NCBI GenBank assembly: GCA_963785765.1
Contig: CAWAWM010000008.1
Coordinates: forward strand, 558,001-622,000
Origin: DATBGO01 sp963785765
GTDB lineage: Bacteria; Actinomycetota; Actinomycetes; Streptosporangiales; Streptosporangiaceae
Direction: 5' to 3'
DNA: 64,000 bases
Positions 16,876 through 26,964 of the stretch are shown here, one piece after another (positions within the stretch are counted from its first letter, which is position 1; the number at the start of each line of letters is the position of its first letter). Below the pieces are notes generated by a model. The model searched no databases, was not told the origin of the DNA, and was given only the letters and a program-made list of their open reading frames with translations. A program made the position numbers and the translations under genes.

Positions 16876-19485
16876 ATGGAGTTCATCCTTAACGGCAAGC
16901 CCGTGTCGGTCGACGTGGCCGAGGGCGAGAGCCTGCTCAACGTACTCCGTGATCGCTGCGGGGTGACTTCGGTGAAGGATGGCTGCGCGCCTGAAGGTTC
17001 CTGCGGCGCCTGCACCGTGCTCGCCGATGGCAAGGCCGTCGTGTCGTGCGCCCAGAAGGCGGCCAGGTTCGCCGGGCGCGAGGTGCAGACCCACGAGGGA
17101 CTGCCGGCCGCCGAACGGGCCAGGTGGGCGGAGAGTTTCGTGGCCGCCGGCGCTTCGCAATGCGGTTTCTGCTCCCCGGGCGTGGTCATGAAGGCGGAGT
17201 CGCTGCTGCGCAAGACTCCCGATCCGGCCCGGTCCCAGGTGATCGGCGCGCTGGCCGGGAACCTGTGCCGGTGCACCGGCTACGTCAAGATCGCCGACGC
17301 GATCATGCTCAACGCGGCGGCCCGCGCCGGGGTCCCGCTGCCGACGCCGGACGGCAGCGGCCGGGTGGGCTCCCGGACCGCCCGCTACCGCGGTCGCGAG
17401 CTCGCGCTCGGTGACAAGCCGTATATCAACGACATGACCAGGCCCGGCATGCTGCACGGGGCGGTCAGGTTCACCGACCACCCGCGGGCCCGGATCGTCT
17501 CGGTCGACACCACCACGGCCGCGGCGGCCCCGGGCGTGGTAGCCGTCCTGACCGCCGCGGACGTGCCGGGTAACCGGACTCAGGGCGAGATCACCCAGGA
17601 CTGGGTCCAGCTGTACGCCGCGGGGGAAACAACTAGGTACATCGGCGACATCGTGGCGCTGGTCGCGGCGGACACCAGGGCCGCCGCGCGGGCCGCCGCG
17701 GCGCTGGTGGAGATCGAGTACGAGGTGCTCGAGCCGGTGACCGACCCGGTCGCGGCGCTGGCCCCGGGCGCGCCGCAGCTGCACCCGCACGCCCCAGGCA
17801 ACGTCCTGTCGGTGTCCGAGGTCAAGCGCGGCGACGTCGATGCCGTGCTGGCCACTGCGGCGCACGTCCTGACCGAGACCTTCCGCACGCAGTGGATCGA
17901 GCACGCGTTCCTGGAGCCCGAGTCCGCGCTGGCCTGCCCGGACGGCGACGGCGGCATTCACTTCTACACGCAGGGCCAGGGGATCTGGAGCGACCGCCGT
18001 CAGGTGGCGGGCCTGCTGGGGCTGCCCGAGGATCAGGTGCGGGCCACGCTGGTCGCCAACGGCGGTGCGTTCGGCGCCAAGGAAGACCTGAACGTCCAGG
18101 GGCATGCGGCGCTGCTGGCCACCCGCACCGGGCGCCCGGTCCGGCTCACCCTGAGCCGCGCCGAGAGCATGCGCTTCCACGTCAAGCGGCACCCGCTCAC
18201 GATGACCTACACGGTCGGCTGCGACGCCCGCGGTCGGCTACTCGGCCTGCGCGCCGAGATCATCGGCGACACCGGTGCCTACGCCAGCGTGGGGGACAAG
18301 GTGCTGGAGCGCGCGGCCGGGCACGCCTGTGGTCCGTACCGGTTCGCGGCGGTGGACGTCGTGGCGCGCGCCGTCTACACCAACAACGTCCCGTGCGGCG
18401 CGATGCGCGGATTCGGCGCCAATCAGGTGAACTTCGCGCTGGAAGGCATGCTCGACCGGCTCGCCGAGCGCGTCGGCCTCGACGGCTGGGACATCCGGTG
18501 GCTGAACGCGGTCGGCGTCGGTGACATTTTCGGGACCGGGCAGCGGCTCGGGCCCGGGGTCGGCCTGCGCAAGACGCTGCTAGCGGTGAAAGAGGCCTAT
18601 AAGTCGGCCCCGCTGGCCGGGATCGGCTGCGCGGTCAAGAACACCGGGGTCGGGAACGGCCTGGCCGAGTACGGCCGCGCCATCCTGCGCCCGGAGGCCG
18701 ACGGATCCGTGACGCTGTTCCACGCCTGGACCGAGATGGGCCAGGGCGTGCACACCATCTTGATGCAGGTGCTCTGCGAGGAACTCGGCCTCACCCCGGA
18801 CCGGGTCGCGGTCGAGGTCGATACCAGGTACGAGCTCGGCTGCGGGCAGACGACAGCGTCCCGCGCCACCGTGCTCGGCGGCCGGTCGGTGCAGGCGGCT
18901 GCGGCCAAGCTCAAGGCCGATCTGGGCGGCCCGGCCGAGTCGGCCGCCCTGGCGGCCCGGGCCGGGCGGGAGTACTACGGCGAGGTCTGCGTCGATTGGA
19001 CGACAGCGCCGGGGGCGGCGGTGGACAACCCGGTGACGCACTTCGCCTACGGCTGGGCCACGCAGGTCGTCATCCTGGACGGCGACGGCGCGATCGCCAA
19101 GGTGGTCGCGGCGCATGACGTCGGGAAGGTGATCAACCCGACGCTGCTGGAAGGGCAGATCGAGGGGGCGGTCCACATGGGCCTGGGCCACTCGCTGTCC
19201 GAGGAGTACGTGGTCCGGGACGGCATCCCGGTGACCACGACGCTGAAGTCGCTGAACATCATCCCGCCCGCGGGCATGCCACCGGTCGAGTGCATTTTCG
19301 TCGAGGAGCCGCAGCCGGAGGGGCCCTACGGCGCGAAGGGAGTCGGTGAGATCGGCCTGGTGCCGACGGCCGCCGCGGTGGCCGGGGCGCTGCACGCCTT
19401 CGAGGGCGGGTACCGCACCCGGCTGCCGATGAAGGATTCTGCGGCCGCCCGGGCCGCGGTCCCGAAGCTGGCGCATCTGCGATGA
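16876..19485 (+). CDS. Fused 2Fe-2S/molybdopterin hydroxylase (Se-dependent xanthine dehydrogenase-like)
   Basis: 869 residues from the ATG at 16876, where the conserved strand MEFILNGKPVSVDV begins. The N-terminal 150 residues bind two [2Fe-2S] clusters with all cysteines kept: C37, C43, C46, C58 (first gap is five residues, GCAPEGSCGAC, instead of four) and C96, C99, C131, C133. The rest is a molybdopterin domain with GGAFGAKEDLN, PCGAMRGFGANQ and GPYGAKGVGEIGLVPT. Length, one-chain layout and the block NPVTHFAYGWATQVVILDGD fit the family of xanthine dehydrogenases found with selenium-cofactor genes. It lacks a fused FAD domain, so it may share the YgfM-like subunit. Its stop overlaps the ssnA start by 4 bases. 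Confidence 0.88.
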   Translation: MEFILNGKPVSVDVAEGESLLNVLRDRCGVTSVKDGCAPEGSCGACTVLADGKAVVSCAQKAARFAGREVQTHEGLPAAERARWAESFVAAGASQCGFCSPGVVMKAESLLRKTPDPARSQVIGALAGNLCRCTGYVKIADAIMLNAAARAGVPLPTPDGSGRVGSRTARYRGRELALGDKPYINDMTRPGMLHGAVRFTDHPRARIVSVDTTTAAAAPGVVAVLTAADVPGNRTQGEITQDWVQLYAAGETTRYIGDIVALVAADTRAAARAAAALVEIEYEVLEPVTDPVAALAPGAPQLHPHAPGNVLSVSEVKRGDVDAVLATAAHVLTETFRTQWIEHAFLEPESALACPDGDGGIHFYTQGQGIWSDRRQVAGLLGLPEDQVRATLVANGGAFGAKEDLNVQGHAALLATRTGRPVRLTLSRAESMRFHVKRHPLTMTYTVGCDARGRLLGLRAEIIGDTGAYASVGDKVLERAAGHACGPYRFAAVDVVARAVYTNNVPCGAMRGFGANQVNFALEGMLDRLAERVGLDGWDIRWLNAVGVGDIFGTGQRLGPGVGLRKTLLAVKEAYKSAPLAGIGCAVKNTGVGNGLAEYGRAILRPEADGSVTLFHAWTEMGQGVHTILMQVLCEELGLTPDRVAVEVDTRYELGCGQTTASRATVLGGRSVQAAAAKLKADLGGPAESAALAARAGREYYGEVCVDWTTAPGAAVDNPVTHFAYGWATQVVILDGDGAIAKVVAAHDVGKVINPTLLEGQIEGAVHMGLGHSLSEEYVVRDGIPVTTTLKSLNIIPPAGMPPVECIFVEEPQPEGPYGAKGVGEIGLVPTAAAVAGALHAFEGGYRTRLPMKDSAAARAAVPKLAHLR

Positions 19486-20837
19486 GCCGCCACACCGAGC
19501 AGAACGCACCGGGTTCCCAGCTAGCACTGTGCGGGGGCATGGTTATCTCGTCCCTGGATCCGGTGCGCCTCAGCACCGCTGATGTCGTCATCGCCGGGGA
19601 CCGGATCGCTGCGGTGGGGCAGGCGCCCCCCGGCGTGCCGCGCCGCGACTGCTCGCGGACGCTGGTACTGCCCGGCAACGTCTGCGCGCACCACCATCTC
19701 TATTCGGCGCTGTCCCGCGGGATGCCGTACCAGCTGGAACCGCCCGCCAGCTTCCTGCAGATCCTGCAGCGGGTCTGGTGGCGGCTGGACCGGGCCCTGG
19801 ACGAGCCGAGCGTTCGGCTGTCGGCGCTGGTCGGCGGGCTGGAGGCGCTGCGGGCCGGCACCACCACCGTGATCGATCACCACGCATCACCGAACTTCAT
19901 CGACGGCTCGCTGGACGTCATCGCCGAAGCGCTGGAAGAGATCGGGCTGCGGTCGGTGCTCTGCTACGAGGTCAGCGACCGGGACGGGCTGCCGCGGGCC
20001 GCGGCGGGTGTCGCCGAGAACAGCAGGTTCCTGGCCAGCCGGCGCCGCCTGACCCGCGGGATGATGGGCGCGCACGCATCGTTCACCTTGTCCGACGACA
20101 CGCTGGCCGCCTGCGCGCAGGCCGCCAGCACGGCGAGCGCCGGCGTCCATATCCATGTCGCCGAGGACCGGGCCGACCAGGACGACGCGGTGGCCAGATA
20201 CGGCGCGCGGGTGGCCGAGCGGCTGGGTGCCGCCGGGGTGCTGACCGCCGACGCGCTGCTCGCGCACTGCGTCCACGTCAGCGACTTCGAGGTGGCCGAC
20301 ATCACGGCCTGCGGCGCGACCGTGGCGCACAACCCGCGCAGCAACATGAACAACCGGGTGGGCTACTCGCCGCTGGCCCGCTTCGGGCAGCGGGTCGCGC
20401 TCGGCACCGACGGCATCGGCGGCGACATGATCACCGAGTCGCAGCTGGCCTACTTCCGCGCCGTTGAGGCAGGTGCCGCGGCCGGGCCGACCTGGCCGCT
20501 GGACCGGCTCGCCGAAGGGGCCAGGCTCGCCGGGCGGATCTTCGGCGAGCCGCTGCTGGGCAGCATCGCGGTGGGCGCGCCCGCCGACCTGACGGTGCTC
20601 AGCTACGACCCGCCCGCGCCGCTGTCCGCGGCGAACCTGCCCGGCCACTGGGTCTTCGGCGTGGCCCCGGGCCGGGTCAGGGACGTGCTGGTGGCCGGCG
20701 AGCTGGTCATCTCCGGCGGCCGGTCCACCCGTGTCGATGAGACGAAGATCGCCGAGGTGGCGGCCCGCGAGGCGGCCAGGCTCTGGGGGCGCCTGGACGA
20801 GATTCCCGCGCACCCGTTCACCCCGAAGGGACAGTGA
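19482..20837 (+). CDS. ssnA: SsnA-like amidohydrolase/aminohydrolase
   Basis: 451 residues of the metal-dependent amidohydrolase superfamily (TIM barrel). Metal ligands are visible as the HxH at H70/H72 in NVCAHHHLYSALSRGM, HVAED for the next histidine, and D in LGTDGIGGDM. The SsnA-specific blocks VWWRLDRALDE, TTVIDHHASPNFIDGSL and HNPRSNMNNRVGY are all present, as is the C-terminal AARLWGRLDEI. E. coli SsnA is encoded beside ygfM and xdhD, the same partners as here, and hydrolyses an intermediate in purine degradation. It overlaps the hydroxylase gene by 4 bases and is followed within 6 bases by the flavin oxidoreductase. Confidence 0.92.
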   Translation: MSRHTEQNAPGSQLALCGGMVISSLDPVRLSTADVVIAGDRIAAVGQAPPGVPRRDCSRTLVLPGNVCAHHHLYSALSRGMPYQLEPPASFLQILQRVWWRLDRALDEPSVRLSALVGGLEALRAGTTTVIDHHASPNFIDGSLDVIAEALEEIGLRSVLCYEVSDRDGLPRAAAGVAENSRFLASRRRLTRGMMGAHASFTLSDDTLAACAQAASTASAGVHIHVAEDRADQDDAVARYGARVAERLGAAGVLTADALLAHCVHVSDFEVADITACGATVAHNPRSNMNNRVGYSPLARFGQRVALGTDGIGGDMITESQLAYFRAVEAGAAAGPTWPLDRLAEGARLAGRIFGEPLLGSIAVGAPADLTVLSYDPPAPLSAANLPGHWVFGVAPGRVRDVLVAGELVISGGRSTRVDETKIAEVAAREAARLWGRLDEIPAHPFTPKGQ

Positions 20838-20842
20838 GGGAC

Positions 20843-21856
20843 ATGGCGGTCACCAGCGCCGGGCGGATGGCGCTCTACCTGCAGGACAAGCACCCGATCC
20901 GGGACGGCATGGACTACGTGAGGTACGCCGAGCAGCGTGGTTTCGAGGCGGTCTGGCAAGCCGAGAGCCGCCTGGTCAGGGAGGCGACCGTCCCGATGGC
21001 CGCGTTCGCCGCGGTGACCGAGCGGATCAAGGTGGCCTCGGGCGTCATCCCGATCTGGACCCGCAACGTGGGACTGCTCGCCGCGACCTTCTCGACGCTG
21101 GACGAGCTGGCCCACGGCCGCGTCATTCTCGGGCTGGGGGCCTGGTGGGAGCCGCTGGCCAGCAAGGTCGGCGTGCGCCGGGAGCATCCGCTGCAGGCCA
21201 TGCGCGAGGTGGTCACGGCGACGCGCCGGCTGCTCGCCATGGAGCGCGTGACCTACCACGGTGACTTCGTGCACCTTGATGACGTCGAGATCGACGTGGT
21301 GCACGGCGACCGGTCGCCGCGGCCGGTCCCGATCTACATCGGCGCTACGGGCATGAAGATGATGGAGCTCGCCGGTGAGATCGGCGACGGCGTCGTGCTC
21401 AACTACATGGTCGGCCCCGAGTACAACAAGAGGGCCCTGGAGGCGCTGGCGATCGGTGCCGACCGGGCCGGCCGCAACGTCGCCGACATCGACCGTCCCC
21501 AGCTGGTGGTGTGCTCCGTCGATGAGGACCGCGACCTGGCGCTCGACCGGTCGCGCGAGCTGCTGACCCAGTACCTGGGGCAGCAGCCGCACATCATGAA
21601 GGCCAGCGGGGTCGACCCGGAGCTGATCGAGCGGATCGGCAAGATCCTCACCTGGCCCGCTGGTCCCGAGGACATCCGCAAGGCCATGCGCCTGGTCCCC
21701 GACGAAGCGGTCCAGATGATCTCCGCATCGGGAACCCCGGCCGAATGCCGCGCCAAGGTCAGCGAGTACGTCGCCAGCGGCGCGACCTGCCCGATCCTTT
21801 ACCCCCTGGGTGACGACGTCAATTTGATGATCGACACCTTCGCACCCCTTCAGTAA
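20843..21856 (+). CDS. LLM-class (luciferase-like) flavin-dependent oxidoreductase
   Basis: 337 residues; start taken as the ATG at 20843 (GAGGG just upstream), with an in-frame GTG at 20834 as the alternative. Bacterial-luciferase-like TIM barrel: YAEQRGFEAVWQAESR, VASGVIPIWTRNVGLLAATFSTLDEL, GRVILGLGAWWEPLASKVGV and PIYIGATGMKMMELAGEIGDGV match the F420/FMN-dependent group that includes methylenetetrahydromethanopterin reductase. It is embedded in the purine operon, 5 bases after ssnA and 12 bases before a carbamoyltransferase, so it should act on a pathway intermediate. E. coli has the large flavoprotein YgfK in this context; this enzyme may supply the redox step instead, which is inference. 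Confidence 0.88.
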   Translation: MAVTSAGRMALYLQDKHPIRDGMDYVRYAEQRGFEAVWQAESRLVREATVPMAAFAAVTERIKVASGVIPIWTRNVGLLAATFSTLDELAHGRVILGLGAWWEPLASKVGVRREHPLQAMREVVTATRRLLAMERVTYHGDFVHLDDVEIDVVHGDRSPRPVPIYIGATGMKMMELAGEIGDGVVLNYMVGPEYNKRALEALAIGADRAGRNVADIDRPQLVVCSVDEDRDLALDRSRELLTQYLGQQPHIMKASGVDPELIERIGKILTWPAGPEDIRKAMRLVPDEAVQMISASGTPAECRAKVSEYVASGATCPILYPLGDDVNLMIDTFAPLQ

Positions 21857-21868
21857 GGAGCCAACGTC

Positions 21869-22822
21869 ATGCGCAGCTTCCTGGGCCGCGACATCCTCTC
21901 GCTCAAGGACATGGAGCGCGAGGAGTTCTTCCAGATTTTCCGCGTCACCGACCAGCTCAAGCCGTACGCCCTGGAACGGCGCAACACCGACCTGCTGAAG
22001 AGCAAGACGCTGCTGACGGCCTTCTACCAGCCGAGCACCCGGACCCGGATGGCGACCGAGGCGGCGATGCACCGGCTCGGCGGTGCCGTGCTCGGCTTCT
22101 CCGACGCCAAGATGACCCGGGCCGGCGACTTCTATCAGGAGACGATCAAGGACACCGCGCACATGCTGGAGTACTACGGTGACGTCATCGCGATGCGCCA
22201 TCACCAGCAGGGCGCGCCGGCTGAGTGCGCCAAGTGGGCGTCGGTGCCGGTCATCAACTGCGGTGACGGCTGGGGCGAGCACCCGACTCAGGTCCTCACC
22301 GACCTGTACACGATCTGGCAGGCCAAGGGCACGCTGGACGGGCTCAAGATGCTCTGCGTGGGCGACATGCGGATGCGGACCATGCACTCCATCCTGTACG
22401 CGGCCTCGCAGTTCGACATCGAGGCGTTCGTGGTCAGTCCGGAGGAGATGTCGCTGCTACCGGAGTTCAAGGCCGAGCTCGATGAGCGCAACGTCCAATA
22501 CCGGGAATTCGAAACGGTTGAGAAGTGCATCGCCGACGCTGACGTGATCTACATGGAGCCGGTCGTCCAGGCCGACTACACCCAGGCCCGCGTCGAGGTC
22601 ACAGAGCACCGCGGGACCACGCCCGAGGCCTACCGCGTCACCAGGAAGTTGCTCAGGGACAAGGCCAAGAGCGACTCGATCATCCTGCACTCGCTGCCGC
22701 GGATGGACGAACTGCCGCCTGATGTCGACAGGACCCGCCATGCCAGGTACTGGGTCGAGGCGTTCAACGGCGTCGCCATGCGGATGGCGCTGCTGGCGCT
22801 CGTCCTCGGCGCGGCGGAGTAG
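21869..22822 (+). CDS. Aspartate-carbamoyltransferase-like protein
   Basis: 317 residues of the ATCase/OTCase fold. Carbamoyl-phosphate signature PSTRTRMATEAAMHRLGG at about 52-69, HPTQVLTDLYTI near 138-149, and the C-terminal HSLPRMDELPPDVDRTRHA followed by ALLALVLG strongly resemble PyrB. In biosynthetic ATCase the equivalent catalytic lysine lies in a KGE loop; here the region reads SDAKMTRAGDFYQETIKD, so substrate preference may differ. ATG with AAGGAG ribosome site. It lies between the flavin oxidoreductase and the YgeW-like gene with no pyrC, carA or pyrR nearby, so a catabolic role (removing a carbamoyl group from a ureido compound) is more likely than pyrimidine synthesis. Confidence 0.85.
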   Translation: MRSFLGRDILSLKDMEREEFFQIFRVTDQLKPYALERRNTDLLKSKTLLTAFYQPSTRTRMATEAAMHRLGGAVLGFSDAKMTRAGDFYQETIKDTAHMLEYYGDVIAMRHHQQGAPAECAKWASVPVINCGDGWGEHPTQVLTDLYTIWQAKGTLDGLKMLCVGDMRMRTMHSILYAASQFDIEAFVVSPEEMSLLPEFKAELDERNVQYREFETVEKCIADADVIYMEPVVQADYTQARVEVTEHRGTTPEAYRVTRKLLRDKAKSDSIILHSLPRMDELPPDVDRTRHARYWVEAFNGVAMRMALLALVLGAAE

Positions 22823-22832
22823 GGGGCTAGCC

Positions 22833-23807
22833 ATGCAGACTCACCTTCGGGGCCGGGACCTGATCACCCTCCAGGAGTGGACGAAGGACGAGATCGACAC
22901 CCTGCTGGACGTGGCGTTCGCGCTCAAGCGGGACCGCGCCCTCGGCCAGCCGCATCCCTACCTGCGGGACCGCGTGCTGGCCATGCTGTTCTTCTTCCCC
23001 AGCACCAGGACCCGGGCGTCGTTCGAGGCCGGGATGGCGCAGCTCGGCGGCCATGCCCAGTTCATCGAGAGCAAGTCGACCCAGATCGCGCACGGTGACA
23101 CCGCCAAGGAAATCGGCGAGATCCTCGGCAGGTACAACGACGGGATCGCCATCAGGCATTGCGACTGGGGCGTCGGCAACGCCTACATCCGCGACGTCGC
23201 CGAGGCCAGCCGGGTGCCGGTGCTGAACATGCAATGCGACGTCTACCATCCGCACCAGGCGCTGGCTGACCTGATGACCATGATCGAGCGGTTCGGCGAC
23301 GTACGCGGCCGGACGGCCACGGTGAGCTGGGCCTGCTCATCCAGCTACCAGAAGCCGATCAGCGCGCCGCAGAGCCTGGCGCTGCTGCTGCCGCGGTTCG
23401 GGATGAACGTCCGGCTGGTCCATCCGCCCGAGTTCGCGCTGATGCCGGAGATCGTCGCGCAGGCCGAGGCCAATGCCAGGGCCGGGCGCGGCAGCTTCGA
23501 GATCATGGACGATTTCGACGAGGGAATCCGCGGCACCGACGTCGTCTACGCCAAGAGCTGGGGCGCCGTGACGAGCACCGCCGATGAGTCGCAGGGCGCC
23601 GCCCTGATCGCCAAGTACCCGTCGTGGATCACTGACGAAAAGCGGATGGAACTGGCCGGCGAGGACGCGGTGTTCATGCATCCGCTGCCCGCCGACCGGA
23701 ACGTCGAGGTGACGGACGCCGTCATCGACGGCCCGCGGTCGGCCGTCTACGACCAGGCCGAGAACAGGCTGCACGGCCAGAAGGCCGTGATGGCCCTGAC
23801 CATGTGA
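22833..23807 (+). CDS. ygeW: YgeW-like carbamoyltransferase
   Basis: 324 residues from the ATG at 22833, behind AGGGGG. Carbamoyl-phosphate site FPSTRTRASFEAGMAQLGG, then HPHQALADLMTM where ornithine enzymes have HPCQ, then the region WACSSSYQKPISAPQSLALL and LPRFGMNVRLVHPPEF, which matches the YgeW and knotted N-acetylornithine carbamoyltransferase group. HPLPADRN lies near the end. E. coli YgeW is encoded next to YgeX and is implicated in breakdown of ureido intermediates of purines. Two different carbamoyltransferases in tandem suggest that two carbamoyl groups of a diureido compound are removed one after the other. The last codons run into a tandem repeat. Confidence 0.85.
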   Translation: MQTHLRGRDLITLQEWTKDEIDTLLDVAFALKRDRALGQPHPYLRDRVLAMLFFFPSTRTRASFEAGMAQLGGHAQFIESKSTQIAHGDTAKEIGEILGRYNDGIAIRHCDWGVGNAYIRDVAEASRVPVLNMQCDVYHPHQALADLMTMIERFGDVRGRTATVSWACSSSYQKPISAPQSLALLLPRFGMNVRLVHPPEFALMPEIVAQAEANARAGRGSFEIMDDFDEGIRGTDVVYAKSWGAVTSTADESQGAALIAKYPSWITDEKRMELAGEDAVFMHPLPADRNVEVTDAVIDGPRSAVYDQAENRLHGQKAVMALTM

Positions 23808-23869
23808 GCACAGACCATGTGAGCACAGACCATGTGAGCACAGACCATGTGAGCACAGACCATGTGAGC
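23801..23869. repeat. 15-base tandem repeat, about 4.6 copies, at the ygeW 3' end
   Basis: Unit CATGTGAGCACAGAC repeats perfectly at 23801, 23816, 23831 and 23846, with a partial copy at 23861. The first copy contains the last codon and stop of the ygeW-like gene (ATG-TGA). It fills almost all of the gap to the next gene, whose own ribosome site (GAAGGACGG) lies just after it. Confidence 0.95.
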
Positions 23870-23890
23870 TGACGCGAAGGACGGCCTGAG

Positions 23891-25386
<1,496 letters not shown>

Positions 25387-25390
<4 letters not shown>

Positions 25391-26745
25391 CCGCGCTGGC
25401 CAGTTCGATCAGGTGCGCGGGCTGCGGATACCTGGTCGGCGCGGACGAGCCGTACCCGTTCCGCTGCCCGCAGGCCGGCCACGACGACGTGGATCACGTC
25501 CTGACCCGGGTCCTTGACCCCGGACGGGTGCGATTCCCGCGCGACGGCGAGGGTAACCCGTATCTGCGTTACCGCGCTCTTATGCACTCCTACCATCTGG
25601 CGACGGCCCGGGGCATCAGCGATGCCGAGTACTGCGAGCTGGTCACTGAGCTCGACAGCTCGGTGGCCAGGGTGGCCGGGCGCGGCTTCCTGGCCACGCC
25701 GTTCTTCCTGAGCCCGGAGCTGGGCGGGCCGCTGGCCTGCACCGGCGGCGGCGGTGTCTGGGTCAAGAACGAGACCGGCAACGTGTCCGGGTCGCACAAA
25801 GGACGGCACCTGATGGGCGTCCTGGTGCACCTGACGGTGATGGAACGGATCGGCATCACCGACGCCGGAAACCGGCCTAGCCTGGCCATCGCGAGCTGCG
25901 GGAACGCGGCGCTGGCCGCAGCGGTCGTGGCGCGGGCGGGCGGCTGGCCGCTGACGGTGTTCGTGCCCCCGGACGCTGACGAGGGCGTGGTCCAGGCGCT
26001 GCGTGAGCTGCGCTCCACGGTGGTCGTTTGCCCCCGCGAGCCCGGCATCCCTGGCGACCCCGCGTACCTGCGGCTGCGGCAGGAGCTTGACCACGGAGCG
26101 GTGCCGTTCACGACGCAGGGCAACGAGAACGGGCTCACCATCGAGAGTGGCGAGACGCTAGGTTATGAGCTGGTGACCGACCTGGCCGCGATGCCCGGCG
26201 GGCTGGACCACCTGGTCGTCCAGGTCGGCGGGGGAGCGCTGGCCAGCTCGGCGATCCAGGCGCTGCGGGAAGCCGCGCTGCTGGGCGCGCTGGACCGGCT
26301 GCCGCGAGTGCACACGGTGCAGACGTTCGGCGCGCATCCGCTGGAGCGGGCGTATGAGCGGGTCTGCGCGATGCTGCCGGAAGACCCCCAGCCTGAGACC
26401 GTGCACGCGGCGATGGGGGCCGCCGCGGCTCGCAGGTCGGAGTTCATGTGGCCGTGGGAAAAGGAGCCGAAGAGCGTGGCCGGCGGGATTCTCGACGACG
26501 AGACCTACGACTGGCGGGCGGTCGTCGAGGGCATGCTGCTGACCGGTGGCCAGCCGGTGGTGGTCAGCGAGGGCCTGCTGATCGAGGCGAACACGCTGGC
26601 GGTGGCGCTGACCGGGATCCCGGTCGACCCGACCGGCTCCTCCGGGCTGGCCGGGCTGCTGGCGCTGCGGCGATCTGGCGTGATCGGCGAGCACGACAAG
26701 GCCGCCGTCCTGTTCACCGGCATTAAACGGGCTCTTCGAACTTAA
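25387..26745 (+). CDS. Threonine-synthase-like PLP enzyme with N-terminal zinc-ribbon-like motif
   Basis: 452 residues from the ATG at 25387, coupled to the preceding gene by a 4-base overlap. N-terminal cysteines C10, C13 and C27 resemble the partial zinc ribbon of threonine synthases. The PLP lysine is K138 in GNVSGSHKGRH; ASCGNAALAAAVVARAGG is the substrate loop and VVQVGGGALASSAIQAL the phosphate cup. No homoserine-pathway gene is nearby. Together with the previous gene it makes a tandem of two fold-type II enzymes closing the purine operon, perhaps acting on successive amino groups or as a lyase plus a synthase. Exact reaction unknown. Confidence 0.82.
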
Positions 26746-26964
26746 CCTTCAGGTTCCGCACCAGCAGGTTCTTGATGCCGGCGTCATCGGCGGTGCGGCC
26801 CTCCACCTGACCCGGCGGTCCCTGAATCGCCGGACAGGCCGACGCAGCAGGTGTGCCACCGGTCTGCCAGCGCCACGCACTCCCCGGTCTGGATGTCCCG
26901 CTCGCACCGGGCCGGCCGCGGTGGTGCTCATCGATGCATCATCGGAATGCTTTGGGGAGGTTCG

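Noticed and set aside
20603..22387. 594-codon minus-strand frame across ssnA, flavin oxidoreductase and carbamoyltransferase
   Set aside because: Antisense shadow; crosses three gene boundaries.
21869..22822. Housekeeping pyrB of pyrimidine synthesis
   Set aside because: Context has no pyrimidine genes and the gene is coupled with SsnA, YgeW and PLP genes; a biosynthetic role remains possible only if no other pyrB exists.
26723..26960. Minus-strand remnant reading DDAGIKNLLVRNLKVKFEEPV and, in another frame, CERDIQTGECVALADRWHT, after the last purine-operon gene
   Set aside because: The pieces look protein-like but are in different frames, overlap the PLP gene end, and match no family I know; it may be a decayed gene or chance.
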